DNA of 59,835 nucleotides from an uncultured Muribaculaceae bacterium (GTDB taxonomy: Bacteria > Bacteroidota > Bacteroidia > Bacteroidales > Muribaculaceae): positions 1-59,835 of the forward strand of contig CALUMH010000017.1 in assembly GCA_944321685.1 (NCBI GenBank). Reading direction: 5' to 3'. This document shows positions 43,362 to 52,408 of the stretch, piece after piece (the first letter of the stretch is position 1; each line of letters begins with the position of its first letter). The notes beneath the pieces were generated by a model. It was not told the origin of the DNA, did no database searches, and saw nothing but the letters and a program-made list of their open reading frames with translations. The position numbers and the translations under genes are program-made.

Positions 43362-45548
43362 ATGAACAAGATTTTTATCACTTCGCTTATATTGGCAATC
43401 TCTGCGGCCGTTCAAGCTACCGACTGCAATGCCCGTCTCACCTTACAAGATGCCGTATTACAACAAAAATCACCCAAAGGCATCAACGAAATGATTCCTG
43501 CAACCGATGGCAAATATTATTATGAACTTACCAACGGCGGAAGTAAAATAATTAAACGAGACTACAAAACCGGAGAAATTGCCGAAACAATCTTCGATTC
43601 GGCAACTGCACGCGATTGCAATATATCACAATGGGATGGTTTTGAATTCTCACCAAATGAGCAGAAGATATTGCTTTATACCAATTCCGTTCCCATTTAC
43701 CGCTATTCTTTCAAAGCCGATTACTACGTATATGAAATAAACCATAACAAACTTACAAAACTTTCAGAAGATGGAGGCGAAGAGATTGCCACCTTCTCTC
43801 CAAACGGGCGCATGGTTGCATATGTGAAAGACAACAACGCTTATGTGGCAAAACTTGATTACGGTACTAACATTGCCATTACATCCGACGGGGAAAAAAA
43901 CAAAATTATCAATGCAATTCCCGACTGGGTATATCAGGAGGAATTCGGCTTGCTTAATTCATTTGCATGGTCGCCCGACAACCTCATACTATCATTCATT
44001 CGTTGGAATGAAACCGACGTTCCGTTATACTCTATGCAGCTTTTCGTAAATACAAGCAATACCGGTTATTGCTTGTACCCCAAAGAATTTGAATACAAAT
44101 ACCCCACAGCAGGACTAGCAAATGCAGTAACAAGCGTACTCAGCTACGATATTGAAACACGTGTACTGAAAACAATGCAATTGCCAATAACCGAAAGAGA
44201 TTATATCCCTGCAATCTCCTATACCGATGACCCGGCAAAATTAATGGTAACCACACTCAATCGCACCCAAAACCGCATTCAAGTTTATGCCGCCAATCCT
44301 CGCTCTACGCTTTCAAAACTTATATACCAAGAAGAGTCGGACAGTTGGATAGACTTCAAATTAATGTCTAAAATGAAATTTTACGATGACTTCATAGTCA
44401 TGCCGAGCGAAAAAGACGGGTATGCCCACCTTTACAAGCTATCGGCAAGCGGTGCACCTATAAAGCAGTTGACATCGGGTGAATGGAATGTGACCGAATA
44501 TTATGGATACGACCAGGTGCATAAAACACATTATATCCAAACCACCCAAGAAGGACCCCTTAATCGTGTAATAGCAAAAATCGATGACAAAACAGGGGAA
44601 ATAACCATTATATCGGAATGTGAAGGAACCCATAACGCACATTTCAGCAACGACTTTTCTTATTTTGTGGAACATTACAGCAGTGCCGATTGCCCCGACC
44701 AATACTCTATTTACGATAATCGCGGAAAAAAGATTCGCGACCTTGAAACGAATGCATCATACCGTGAAAAATATACGGCAAGCGATGTGCCATACAAGGA
44801 ATTTTTCACAATGCAAAGCGATGGTAACACATTAAATGGCTACATCATAAAACCAGTTGACTTCGACCCGTCAAAAAAATATCCCGTAATAATGTCACAA
44901 TACAGCGGGCCGGGCTCTCAACAGGTACTTAACGAATGGAAAATGGACTGGGAACAATATTTTGCAACACAAGGTTATATTATAGCTTGTATCGATGGCC
45001 GAGGCACAGGTGGACGTAGCAAGGATTTTCAAGACATTGTTTACATGAACCTTGGCAAATACGAATCAATCGACCAAATTGCAGCCGCTCAGTACATGGC
45101 TTCTCAACCCTACGTCGATGCATCACGAATAGGAATCTGGGGATGGAGCTACGGCGGATATGAAACTCTCATGGCTATGTCACAGCCGAATAGTAAATTT
45201 GCCGCAGGAGTAGCCATTGCCCCCGTAACCGACTGGCGCTTTTACGATACTGTTTATGCCGAACGTTATATGCGCACACCACAAGAAAATGAAAGCGGGT
45301 ATGTGTCAAGTTCTCCTCTTGAACGTGCCGCAAACCTTAAAGGGCGTTTATTCATAATTTCAGGTACAGCCGACGATAATGTGCACATCACCAACACTCT
45401 TAACTATGCCTCACGATTGCAACAACACGACAAACTGTTCAACATGATGGTTTTCCCGAACAAAAATCACTCGATAACAGGCGGTGACACGCGTTATGTA
45501 CTCTACCGCCAAGTACTCGACTTCTTTGACACATATCTGAAAAAATAA
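43362..45548 (+). CDS. Dipeptidyl-peptidase IV-like S9 serine peptidase
   Basis: Exported enzyme of 728 aa: signal peptide (about 1-20), DPPIV beta-propeller (about 40-470), and alpha/beta hydrolase domain (about 480-728) with nucleophile in WGWSYGGYE, Asp in ISGTADDNVH and His in PNKNHSITG. These proteins release N-terminal X-Pro dipeptides in the periplasm for peptide use. The motif of the N-terminal EE pair (YQEEFGL) needed for substrate amine binding is present. Single gene with a strong terminator. Confidence 0.93.
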   Translation: MNKIFITSLILAISAAVQATDCNARLTLQDAVLQQKSPKGINEMIPATDGKYYYELTNGGSKIIKRDYKTGEIAETIFDSATARDCNISQWDGFEFSPNEQKILLYTNSVPIYRYSFKADYYVYEINHNKLTKLSEDGGEEIATFSPNGRMVAYVKDNNAYVAKLDYGTNIAITSDGEKNKIINAIPDWVYQEEFGLLNSFAWSPDNLILSFIRWNETDVPLYSMQLFVNTSNTGYCLYPKEFEYKYPTAGLANAVTSVLSYDIETRVLKTMQLPITERDYIPAISYTDDPAKLMVTTLNRTQNRIQVYAANPRSTLSKLIYQEESDSWIDFKLMSKMKFYDDFIVMPSEKDGYAHLYKLSASGAPIKQLTSGEWNVTEYYGYDQVHKTHYIQTTQEGPLNRVIAKIDDKTGEITIISECEGTHNAHFSNDFSYFVEHYSSADCPDQYSIYDNRGKKIRDLETNASYREKYTASDVPYKEFFTMQSDGNTLNGYIIKPVDFDPSKKYPVIMSQYSGPGSQQVLNEWKMDWEQYFATQGYIIACIDGRGTGGRSKDFQDIVYMNLGKYESIDQIAAAQYMASQPYVDASRIGIWGWSYGGYETLMAMSQPNSKFAAGVAIAPVTDWRFYDTVYAERYMRTPQENESGYVSSSPLERAANLKGRLFIISGTADDNVHITNTLNYASRLQQHDKLFNMMVFPNKNHSITGGDTRYVLYRQVLDFFDTYLKK

Positions 45549-45566
45549 TCACATAACACACAAAAT

Positions 45567-45617
45567 AAAATCGGGAGATGAAATGCTTTTCATTAAATTT
45601 CATCTCCCGATTTTTTT
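45567..45617 (+). terminator. Intrinsic terminator after the S9 peptidase gene
   Basis: A perfect 18-bp stem (45567-45584 with 45597-45614) around a 12-base loop, with a long T run at the 3' side. Confidence 0.92.
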
Positions 45618-45652
45618 ATATTCGAGATGATACTCCAATAAAATTAATGAAG

Positions 45653-45660
45653 TAATTTTG
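45653..45660 (+). promoter_or_regulatory. -7 box of miaA
   Basis: TAATTTTG 22 bp before the ATG of miaA. Confidence 0.6.
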
Positions 45661-45682
45661 TAAATAATCTCATTTTCTTAAA

Positions 45683-46621
45683 ATGAACAATAACCCTCTA
45701 TATATAATCACCGGCCCCACAGCTTCGGGGAAAACGGCCAAAGCTGTAGCTTTGGCTAAAGCCATAGATGGAGAAATCATCAGTGCCGATTCCAGGCAGA
45801 TATATCGTGGTATGGACATAGGCACAGGCAAAGACTTGGACGAATATGGTTCAATACCATACCACCTTATCGACATATGCGATGCAGGTTATCGATACAA
45901 CCTCTTTGAATATCTGCGAGATTTCAAAACCGCATACAACGATATTTCATCGCGAGGCAAAAATACCATATTATGCGGAGGCACGGGGTTATATGTAGAA
46001 AGTGTGATAAAGGGTATAGAATTACCGCCGGTACCCGAAAATCAAGAATTGCGCCGCGAACTGTCAGGCAAGACTTTGCCCGAATTAACTCGTATTCTTA
46101 GCGAGATGAAAACATTGCACAACGTTACAGACGTTGACAGTTGCAAACGCGCTATCCGAGCTATTGAAATACAAAAATATTACCACGACAATCCCGATCT
46201 ACAAATTAAAACAACTCCGCACCCCATAAAAAATGCCATTGTTATAGGAATATACATAGACAGGGAGAACCGACGACAAAAAATCACACAACGATTACGC
46301 GCAAGACTTGAAAACGGAATGATCGATGAAGTAAAACGACTTATCGGCAACGGTGTAACACCCGATGACCTAATTTATTACGGACTTGAATACAAGTTTG
46401 TTACACAATATGTAATAGGTAAAATTTCATATGATGAAATGTTTTCCGGGCTCGAAATTGCCATTCATCAATTTGCAAAACGCCAAATGACATGGTTCCG
46501 TGGTATGGAACGACGCGGTACCTATATTCATTGGTTGCCGTTTGATATGAACAACGAAGAATTTGTGGCATCAGTTGCCAAACTCACGACGGGCACTGTC
46601 GATTTTAAGCAGGATAAATAA
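45683..46621 (+). CDS. miaA: tRNA dimethylallyltransferase
   Basis: Adds a dimethylallyl group to A37 of UNN-reading tRNAs. The 312-aa protein has GPTASGKTAKA (P-loop), ISADSRQIYRGMDIGTGK (recognition motif), GGTGLYVES and a C-terminal KRQMTWFRGME block. Its last 51 bases overlap the 3' end of rodA on the opposite strand. The dimethylallyl donor comes from the isoprenoid pathway to which ispD in this window belongs. Confidence 0.95.
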   Translation: MNNNPLYIITGPTASGKTAKAVALAKAIDGEIISADSRQIYRGMDIGTGKDLDEYGSIPYHLIDICDAGYRYNLFEYLRDFKTAYNDISSRGKNTILCGGTGLYVESVIKGIELPPVPENQELRRELSGKTLPELTRILSEMKTLHNVTDVDSCKRAIRAIEIQKYYHDNPDLQIKTTPHPIKNAIVIGIYIDRENRRQKITQRLRARLENGMIDEVKRLIGNGVTPDDLIYYGLEYKFVTQYVIGKISYDEMFSGLEIAIHQFAKRQMTWFRGMERRGTYIHWLPFDMNNEEFVASVAKLTTGTVDFKQDK

Positions 46622-48043
46622 CTGTGTGGAAAATGCCAATAAAGCCGATCCGCCATAACTGAACAGAGGCAACGGAATTCCTATCACGGGGCTTAATCCT
46701 ACTACCATACCAATGTTTATACCAAGGTGGAATATCAGATATGATGCGACACAATAGGCATACACACGGCCAAAGGCACGCCGTTGCCGTTCGGCAATGT
46801 GAATTATGCGCAAAATCAATGCAAGATAAAGCACCAACACAGTTGTTGTGCCAATGAATCCTTCTTCTTCGCCTATGGTACAGAAAATAAAATCGGTATG
46901 CTGTTCAGGTACATATTTAAGTTTAGTCTGTGTACCATTAAGAAAACCTTTACCGGTAACGCCACCCGAACCTATTGCGATTTTCGACTGGTTCACATTA
47001 TATCCGGCTCCACGCAAATCTTCCTCCAACCCGAGCGAAACCTTAATGCGCATCTGTTGATATGGCTCAAGAGCATTATTAAATGCATAGTCAACCGTAA
47101 ATATAAATCCCATCGAAGCTAAAACAAACAACACCAAAGGAATAACCTTCTTCATCTTTTCAATAAACATTGCTGCAATCAAATAAATCACAGCACCGCC
47201 TATAAGAGTAAAAAAGAATACGAGGCCGTTAATATTGACACCTAAAAATGTCAATCCGTATGCAATCAATCCACATCCGGTAAAACCAATCAACATATTC
47301 CGTGCTATTTTTATCGACTTACTGTAAAATGCCACCATGCACAGCAAAATCACAAGTATAAGCACAAATGTGATGAACTCTCCAAGAGGAATATCCATCA
47401 ACATCATCTCGGAATACTTCACTACAATCACAAAAAACGCAACGGCACACAACCCGGCAAAAAGCACAAATCCACTCATGCCTTCACGGTAAAGCACAAA
47501 TACAAGTGATGTATATACAATTGCCGACCCGGTCTCCTTTTGTAAGAAAATCAAGATTATGGGAACCACAATGATGGCAATTGCTTTAAGATAATTCTTA
47601 TAACTGCGATTTAATATAAAGTTATACCCGTTAAACAATTTGGCTAAAGCAAGCGCGGTGGCAAACTTACCGAATTCGGCCGACTGGAAACTGATAGGAC
47701 CGAGCACAATCCACGACCGTGACCCTTTTATATCGGTAGCCACGAATATCGTCAACACCATCAAGAATACAGCCACTCCATATATGGGATAAGCGTATGC
47801 TTCAAAAAAACGCCTGTCGATTATAAGTATGCAAAAACCCACTACGAGCGAAATACCAATCCACAAAAACTGCCTGCCAGAAAACTCAGACAATGAAAAC
47901 ATGCTGGCATGATCATAATCATAACTTGCCGCATATATGCTCACAGCACCACACACCATAAGTGTGGCATATAACATAACCAGCACCCAATCTACCGATC
48001 GGAATGCCGAGCGGGCTTCGTATTTAGTGTTTCTTAACTCCAC
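46571..48043 (-). CDS. rodA: Peptidoglycan glycosyltransferase RodA
   Basis: SEDS glycosyltransferase of the elongasome with about ten hydrophobic segments in 490 aa. Seen are the LARNxPLIGI-like GLSPVIGIPLPLFSYGGSALL segment and FGKFATALALAK with its conserved residues. The GTG at 48043 is chosen: it overlaps the mrdA end by 20 bp, as in the other pairs of this operon, whereas an upstream in-frame ATG at 48082 adds 13 residues that are not typical. The 3' end overlaps miaA by 51 bp. Confidence 0.92.
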   Translation of the reverse strand: MELRNTKYEARSAFRSVDWVLVMLYATLMVCGAVSIYAASYDYDHASMFSLSEFSGRQFLWIGISLVVGFCILIIDRRFFEAYAYPIYGVAVFLMVLTIFVATDIKGSRSWIVLGPISFQSAEFGKFATALALAKLFNGYNFILNRSYKNYLKAIAIIVVPIILIFLQKETGSAIVYTSLVFVLYREGMSGFVLFAGLCAVAFFVIVVKYSEMMLMDIPLGEFITFVLILVILLCMVAFYSKSIKIARNMLIGFTGCGLIAYGLTFLGVNINGLVFFFTLIGGAVIYLIAAMFIEKMKKVIPLVLFVLASMGFIFTVDYAFNNALEPYQQMRIKVSLGLEEDLRGAGYNVNQSKIAIGSGGVTGKGFLNGTQTKLKYVPEQHTDFIFCTIGEEEGFIGTTTVLVLYLALILRIIHIAERQRRAFGRVYAYCVASYLIFHLGINIGMVVGLSPVIGIPLPLFSYGGSALLAFSTQLFILLKIDSARREFGN

Positions 48044-49877
48044 TGTACAAAATAGTATTTGATTCAAGCATTCGCTGTTCAAGATATTTACGTTCAGGAG
48101 AGATTTCTCCCGTCAGATATTTTTCCATCATCAGGCCACCGATAGGCACCCCATAGGTAGCACCAAATCCGGCATTTTCTACATACACACAAATGGCAAT
48201 TTTCGGATCATTCATAGGAGCAAACCCCATAAATGCCGAGTGGTCCCGCCCATGCGGATTTTGTGCTGTGCCTGTCTTGCCACACACTTCCACATCTCCG
48301 AAACTTGCATTACGACACGTACCTCCGATTACCGCCATGCGCATACCCTCCACGATGTCTTCATAATACTTTCGGTCAATGGTAGGATAACGCTTTTTCT
48401 TATACAGGCTTGAAATAGTATCGTTCTCCACTTCCTTGACAACATGGGGTGTTATAAAATATCCACGATTGGCAATCGTAGCACACAAGTTTGCAATTTG
48501 CAACGGAGTAGCCAATATCTCTCCCTGCCCTATCGCTATCGAAATAATGGTATTCGCGCTCCAACGCCCTTCTCCATATATTTTACTGTAAAATGCACTG
48601 TTTGGAATAAATCCTCGGCTTTCACCAGGCAAGTCGATTCCAAGTTTATAACCATATCCCATCGACACCATATGATTTTTCCACACTTCAAATGCATTGG
48701 CGGGTGTACCGTATTTCGATCGCCGGTCAATCATATTTTTCAATCCCCAACAAAAATAAGCATTGCACGATGTTCGTATGGCCGGTTTCAGGGTAATTGG
48801 CGACTCATGTCCGTGACAACCTACCCTCAATCCGCCATTTATATATCCATGATGGCACGGATAAGAAGTAGCCAGGTTCACGATACCCTCTTGTTCAAGA
48901 ATAAGACCCTGCGTGGGTTTAAATGTTGAGCCGGGTGGATATGCCGCCATCATCGAGCGGTCATATAACGGCTTATACGGGTTACGCACCAGTTCTCGGT
49001 AATTTTTTCCACGTTCCCGGCCGATTAGCGTTGTCGGATCGTAAGTAGGACTGGATACCATTGCCAGTATTTCTCCTGTCGAAGGCTCTATGGCTACTAT
49101 TGCCCCGATTTTGTTTTTCATGAGCTTCTCACCATATTCTTGCAATTCTATATCTATACCCAGCTTCAGGCTTTTCCCAGATATAGCTTTGACGTCTTGA
49201 CGTCCATCGTCATATCTTCCCTGTATCTTGCCGTAAGCATCCCTTATGAGTATTTCCACTCCTTTTTCTCCACGTAATTTCTGCTCATAGCTTTTTTCTA
49301 TGCCAAGGTCGCCGGTATAATCTCCCGGGCGATAATAATCATCACGCTCGATATCACGGCTGTTAACTTCCCTGATATTCCCTAAAATATTAGCCCCTGC
49401 AATATGATTGTATTGCCTTAGAATTCTTTTTTGTATAAAAAAGCCCGGATAACGATATAGTTTCTCTTGAAGTCTGCCATAATCTTTCGCCGACAAATGC
49501 GACATGAATGTCTGTTGTGAATACGATGAATAACCTGGATTATGGCGCATATCATACATTCGTCTGTCAAATTCTTCTCGACTTATCTGCAACGTATTAC
49601 AAAAATCTACGGTGTCGAAAGGTTGCACATCCCTTGGTATCATCATCACATCATATGCCGGCTGATTATATACAATCAACTCCCCGTTCCTGTCATATAT
49701 CAACCCTCGGGACGGATAAACTGTTTTACGCAAAAATGCATTCGAATCGGCATTTTCCTTGTACCGGTTGTCGGCAACTTGCAACTCGAACAACCGTACA
49801 ATGAATATAAGTACTAGAACGGCAACAAAGCCGCCGACTACATACTTGCGTTTTTCAAGTCTATAATCTTTTCTCAC
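48024..49877 (-). CDS. mrdA: Penicillin-binding protein 2
   Basis: Monofunctional transpeptidase of the elongasome, working with RodA. The 617-aa protein has one N-terminal membrane helix (about 11-30), the dimerisation domain and a transpeptidase domain with SxxK in YPPGSTFKPT, SxN in RTSCNAYF and KTG in VCGKTGTAQNP. It begins with GTG, 17 bp inside the mreD end. Anchored in the inner membrane with its catalytic domain in the periplasm. Confidence 0.94.
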   Translation of the reverse strand: MRKDYRLEKRKYVVGGFVAVLVLIFIVRLFELQVADNRYKENADSNAFLRKTVYPSRGLIYDRNGELIVYNQPAYDVMMIPRDVQPFDTVDFCNTLQISREEFDRRMYDMRHNPGYSSYSQQTFMSHLSAKDYGRLQEKLYRYPGFFIQKRILRQYNHIAGANILGNIREVNSRDIERDDYYRPGDYTGDLGIEKSYEQKLRGEKGVEILIRDAYGKIQGRYDDGRQDVKAISGKSLKLGIDIELQEYGEKLMKNKIGAIVAIEPSTGEILAMVSSPTYDPTTLIGRERGKNYRELVRNPYKPLYDRSMMAAYPPGSTFKPTQGLILEQEGIVNLATSYPCHHGYINGGLRVGCHGHESPITLKPAIRTSCNAYFCWGLKNMIDRRSKYGTPANAFEVWKNHMVSMGYGYKLGIDLPGESRGFIPNSAFYSKIYGEGRWSANTIISIAIGQGEILATPLQIANLCATIANRGYFITPHVVKEVENDTISSLYKKKRYPTIDRKYYEDIVEGMRMAVIGGTCRNASFGDVEVCGKTGTAQNPHGRDHSAFMGFAPMNDPKIAICVYVENAGFGATYGVPIGGLMMEKYLTGEISPERKYLEQRMLESNTILYSGVKKH

Positions 49878-50379
49878 GTCTTGTTGTGGCTATACTATCA
49901 AAACCCAGTAACATGAGGAATGTGAGTATGCTGCTCGAAATTATCCTCAATAATGTTATTTCAAAATGTCGCAAAGTAAATGCCTGTATAAAAAATACCG
50001 CCATGCAATAAAGCACAACCGCAGTCAGCATATACTTGGAATATACGGCAAGGCCAAGTGAACGTATCGACGGTATGGGATTGCCCAAATCATCTTCACG
50101 CGGAAAATACAACTGAAACACCCACTTGCGGCTCGCGGCAAGAATTGTTGCAGCAAGAGCATTCATGCCTTGCGTATCACTGAAAATATCAACACCCAGT
50201 CCAAGCAAGAACGACAAGCACATTACCCAGTTGACCGACATATTCATCGGTAACCGTATAATAAAATATATGAACACAATCGGTACCGCCACACCAAACA
50301 AACAAATACGGTTGCATATCACTTGTGCAAGCAACATACCGACAAACAACATAACAAATTGTAATACCTGCTTGCTCAC
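49861..50379 (-). CDS. mreD: Rod-shape protein MreD
   Basis: Hydrophobic 172-aa membrane protein with five or six helices, lying between mreC and mrdA, which identifies it as MreD more surely than its low-conservation sequence. It starts with GTG, sharing GTGA with the mreC stop. Confidence 0.85.
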   Translation of the reverse strand: MSKQVLQFVMLFVGMLLAQVICNRICLFGVAVPIVFIYFIIRLPMNMSVNWVMCLSFLLGLGVDIFSDTQGMNALAATILAASRKWVFQLYFPREDDLGNPIPSIRSLGLAVYSKYMLTAVVLYCMAVFFIQAFTLRHFEITLLRIISSSILTFLMLLGFDSIATTRREKRL

Positions 50380-51236
50380 TTCCTGCCCCCTTTCTTGCTA
50401 TTATAATCAGCTGCTTCAAGAGCATCAAGTTCTTCTTTCATGCCGTTTTTTATCGCCCTTACCGTACTTAAACGTGAGAAATCTGTTGTCAATTTTATTT
50501 TCAACGTATAAAAATTATCATCATTTGTGGGCATCTTGTCTTCTATTGTTCCCACTATCAGTCCTTCGGGGAATACAGCCGAGTATCCACTGGTGATAAC
50601 GGTATCTCCTTTCTCAAATTCCACATGACGTGGAAGCTCTTCAAGAACTGCATATTGCGGACTCACACAATCCCAAACAAGGCTACCGAAGAAATCACTG
50701 TTTTTCACCTTACACGATAAGCGCAAATTAGGATTAAGCAACGAAATAATTCTTGCCGAATGCTCCCCTACTACATTCACTATGCCTACAACGCCATTTT
50801 GATCCACAACTCCCATCTCAGGCAAAACACCATCGGCACGGCCGCGATTTATTGTTATATAATTATATGGCTGCGATATGCTGTTGCTTATGACATGTGC
50901 GATAACGAAATCAAAATTCCTATAATTTCCAAGTACCGCATTTGTATCGGGTAAAAGCATTTTATAATTGTTGATTTGGTCACGCAGGCTCACTACTTCA
51001 TTCTCAAGCATGGCGTTACGTTGCTGTAAATCTTCATTAATGCCGCGCAAGTGGAAATAGGAAGTGACATTGTTAAACAGTCCGTAAATCGAACTGCTCA
51101 CTGCATTGGCCGAAGTAAAATATATGGAATGTTGATATGGGTTGCTTTGAAACAGTAACAAGCAACTCATCACGGCAAAAAACAGGAAAACAAACCATGA
51201 GCTATGTTTTATAATGAAATCCAGTAAATTTTTCAC
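50376..51236 (-). CDS. mreC: Rod-shape protein MreC
   Basis: Protein of 286 aa with an N-terminal membrane helix (about 13-30), a coiled coil (about 63-95) and a beta-rich periplasmic region with GVLPEMGVVDQNGVVGIVN and a VVTSGYSAVFPEGLIVG-like core (GDTVITSGYSAVFPEGL). It spans the inner membrane and organises the elongasome. The start is a GTG at 51236. 129 bp separate it from mreB. Confidence 0.92.
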   Translation of the reverse strand: MKNLLDFIIKHSSWFVFLFFAVMSCLLLFQSNPYQHSIYFTSANAVSSSIYGLFNNVTSYFHLRGINEDLQQRNAMLENEVVSLRDQINNYKMLLPDTNAVLGNYRNFDFVIAHVISNSISQPYNYITINRGRADGVLPEMGVVDQNGVVGIVNVVGEHSARIISLLNPNLRLSCKVKNSDFFGSLVWDCVSPQYAVLEELPRHVEFEKGDTVITSGYSAVFPEGLIVGTIEDKMPTNDDNFYTLKIKLTTDFSRLSTVRAIKNGMKEELDALEAADYNSKKGGRK

Positions 51237-51365
51237 TTCTTAAAAACATTTATTTTGCCATACGATTACACGTTTGCGTACTTATACGGAAACTGTCGGG
51301 GAAGCAATAATTGACAACTTACCCGACAATTTCTATCAGTTTCTCACCACAAGCATTGCGTGAGG

Positions 51366-52388
51366 TTACCTTATCAAGAAGTTAAAGCGGTTTATATTCT
51401 TCAAAGCCACTCCCGTACCTTTTGCCACGGCATGTAACGGATCCTCGGCAATGCGGAACGGGATGCCGATTTTATCGGTAAGACGCTTGTCGAGTCCGCG
51501 AAGCAAAGCCCCGCCCCCGGCAAGATAAATTCCATTGGCGACAATATCGGCATACAATTCCGGAGGTGTTTGTTCAAGTGCGCTAAGTACTGCCGCCTCG
51601 ATTTTCGATATCGACTTTTCTATGCAGTGACATATTTCCTGATAAGAAACAGGCACTTCCATTGGCAAAGCCGTCATTTGGTTAGGCCCGTGGACAATAT
51701 AATCCTCCGGCGGATTTTCCAGTTCGGTAAGAGCCGACCCTACATTTATTTTTATAAGTTCGGCCGTGCGTTCACCCACCTTCACATTATGCGCACGGCG
51801 CATATGTTCCTTTATATCATCGGTAAGATCATCTCCGGCTATGCGAATACTCTTGTTGCTTACTATTCCGCCAAGCGATATAACAGCAATCTCGGTGCTG
51901 CCACCGCCTATATCCACGATCATGTTACCTTCGGGTGCTTCCACATCAAGTCCTATACCCAAAGCTGCCGCCATCGGCTCATAAATCATGTACACATCAC
52001 GACCGCCTGCGTGTTCCGACGAGTCTCGCACGGCACGTATCTCTACTTCGGTACTGCCCGAAGGGATACATACTACCATACGCAACGACGGCGATGCAAA
52101 CCAATGGTTCTTTGAGCTCACCATCTTCACCATGCCGCGTATCATCAGTTCGGCAGCGTTGAAGTCGGCAATCACGCCATCACTCAACGGACGTATTGTA
52201 CGAATGTTTTCCGGAGTTTTACCATGCATCTGTTGCGCACGTTCGCCCACGGCTATCAATTTACCCGTGCGGTTGTCAAGAGCGACAACCGACGGTTCAT
52301 CTACGACAATCTTGTCGTTATGTATTATAATAGTATTGGCCGTTCCAAGGTCAACAGCTATTTCTTGAGTAAATGAGAAAAGTCCCAT
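51366..52388 (-). CDS. mreB: Rod-shape-determining protein MreB
   Basis: Bacterial actin of 340 aa that forms filaments at the membrane and directs cell-wall synthesis. Phosphate-loop DLGTANT (12-18), MIVDIGGGSTEIAV (phosphate 2) and YLAGGGALLRG (adenosine) are present. It is followed by mreC after 129 bp and preceded by purH at 20 bp, with which it appears to be transcribed. Rod-like shape is implied. Confidence 0.96.
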   Translation of the reverse strand: MGLFSFTQEIAVDLGTANTIIIHNDKIVVDEPSVVALDNRTGKLIAVGERAQQMHGKTPENIRTIRPLSDGVIADFNAAELMIRGMVKMVSSKNHWFASPSLRMVVCIPSGSTEVEIRAVRDSSEHAGGRDVYMIYEPMAAALGIGLDVEAPEGNMIVDIGGGSTEIAVISLGGIVSNKSIRIAGDDLTDDIKEHMRRAHNVKVGERTAELIKINVGSALTELENPPEDYIVHGPNQMTALPMEVPVSYQEICHCIEKSISKIEAAVLSALEQTPPELYADIVANGIYLAGGGALLRGLDKRLTDKIGIPFRIAEDPLHAVAKGTGVALKNINRFNFLIR

Positions 52389-52408
52389 GTCTAATCAATC
52401 AGTATGAC

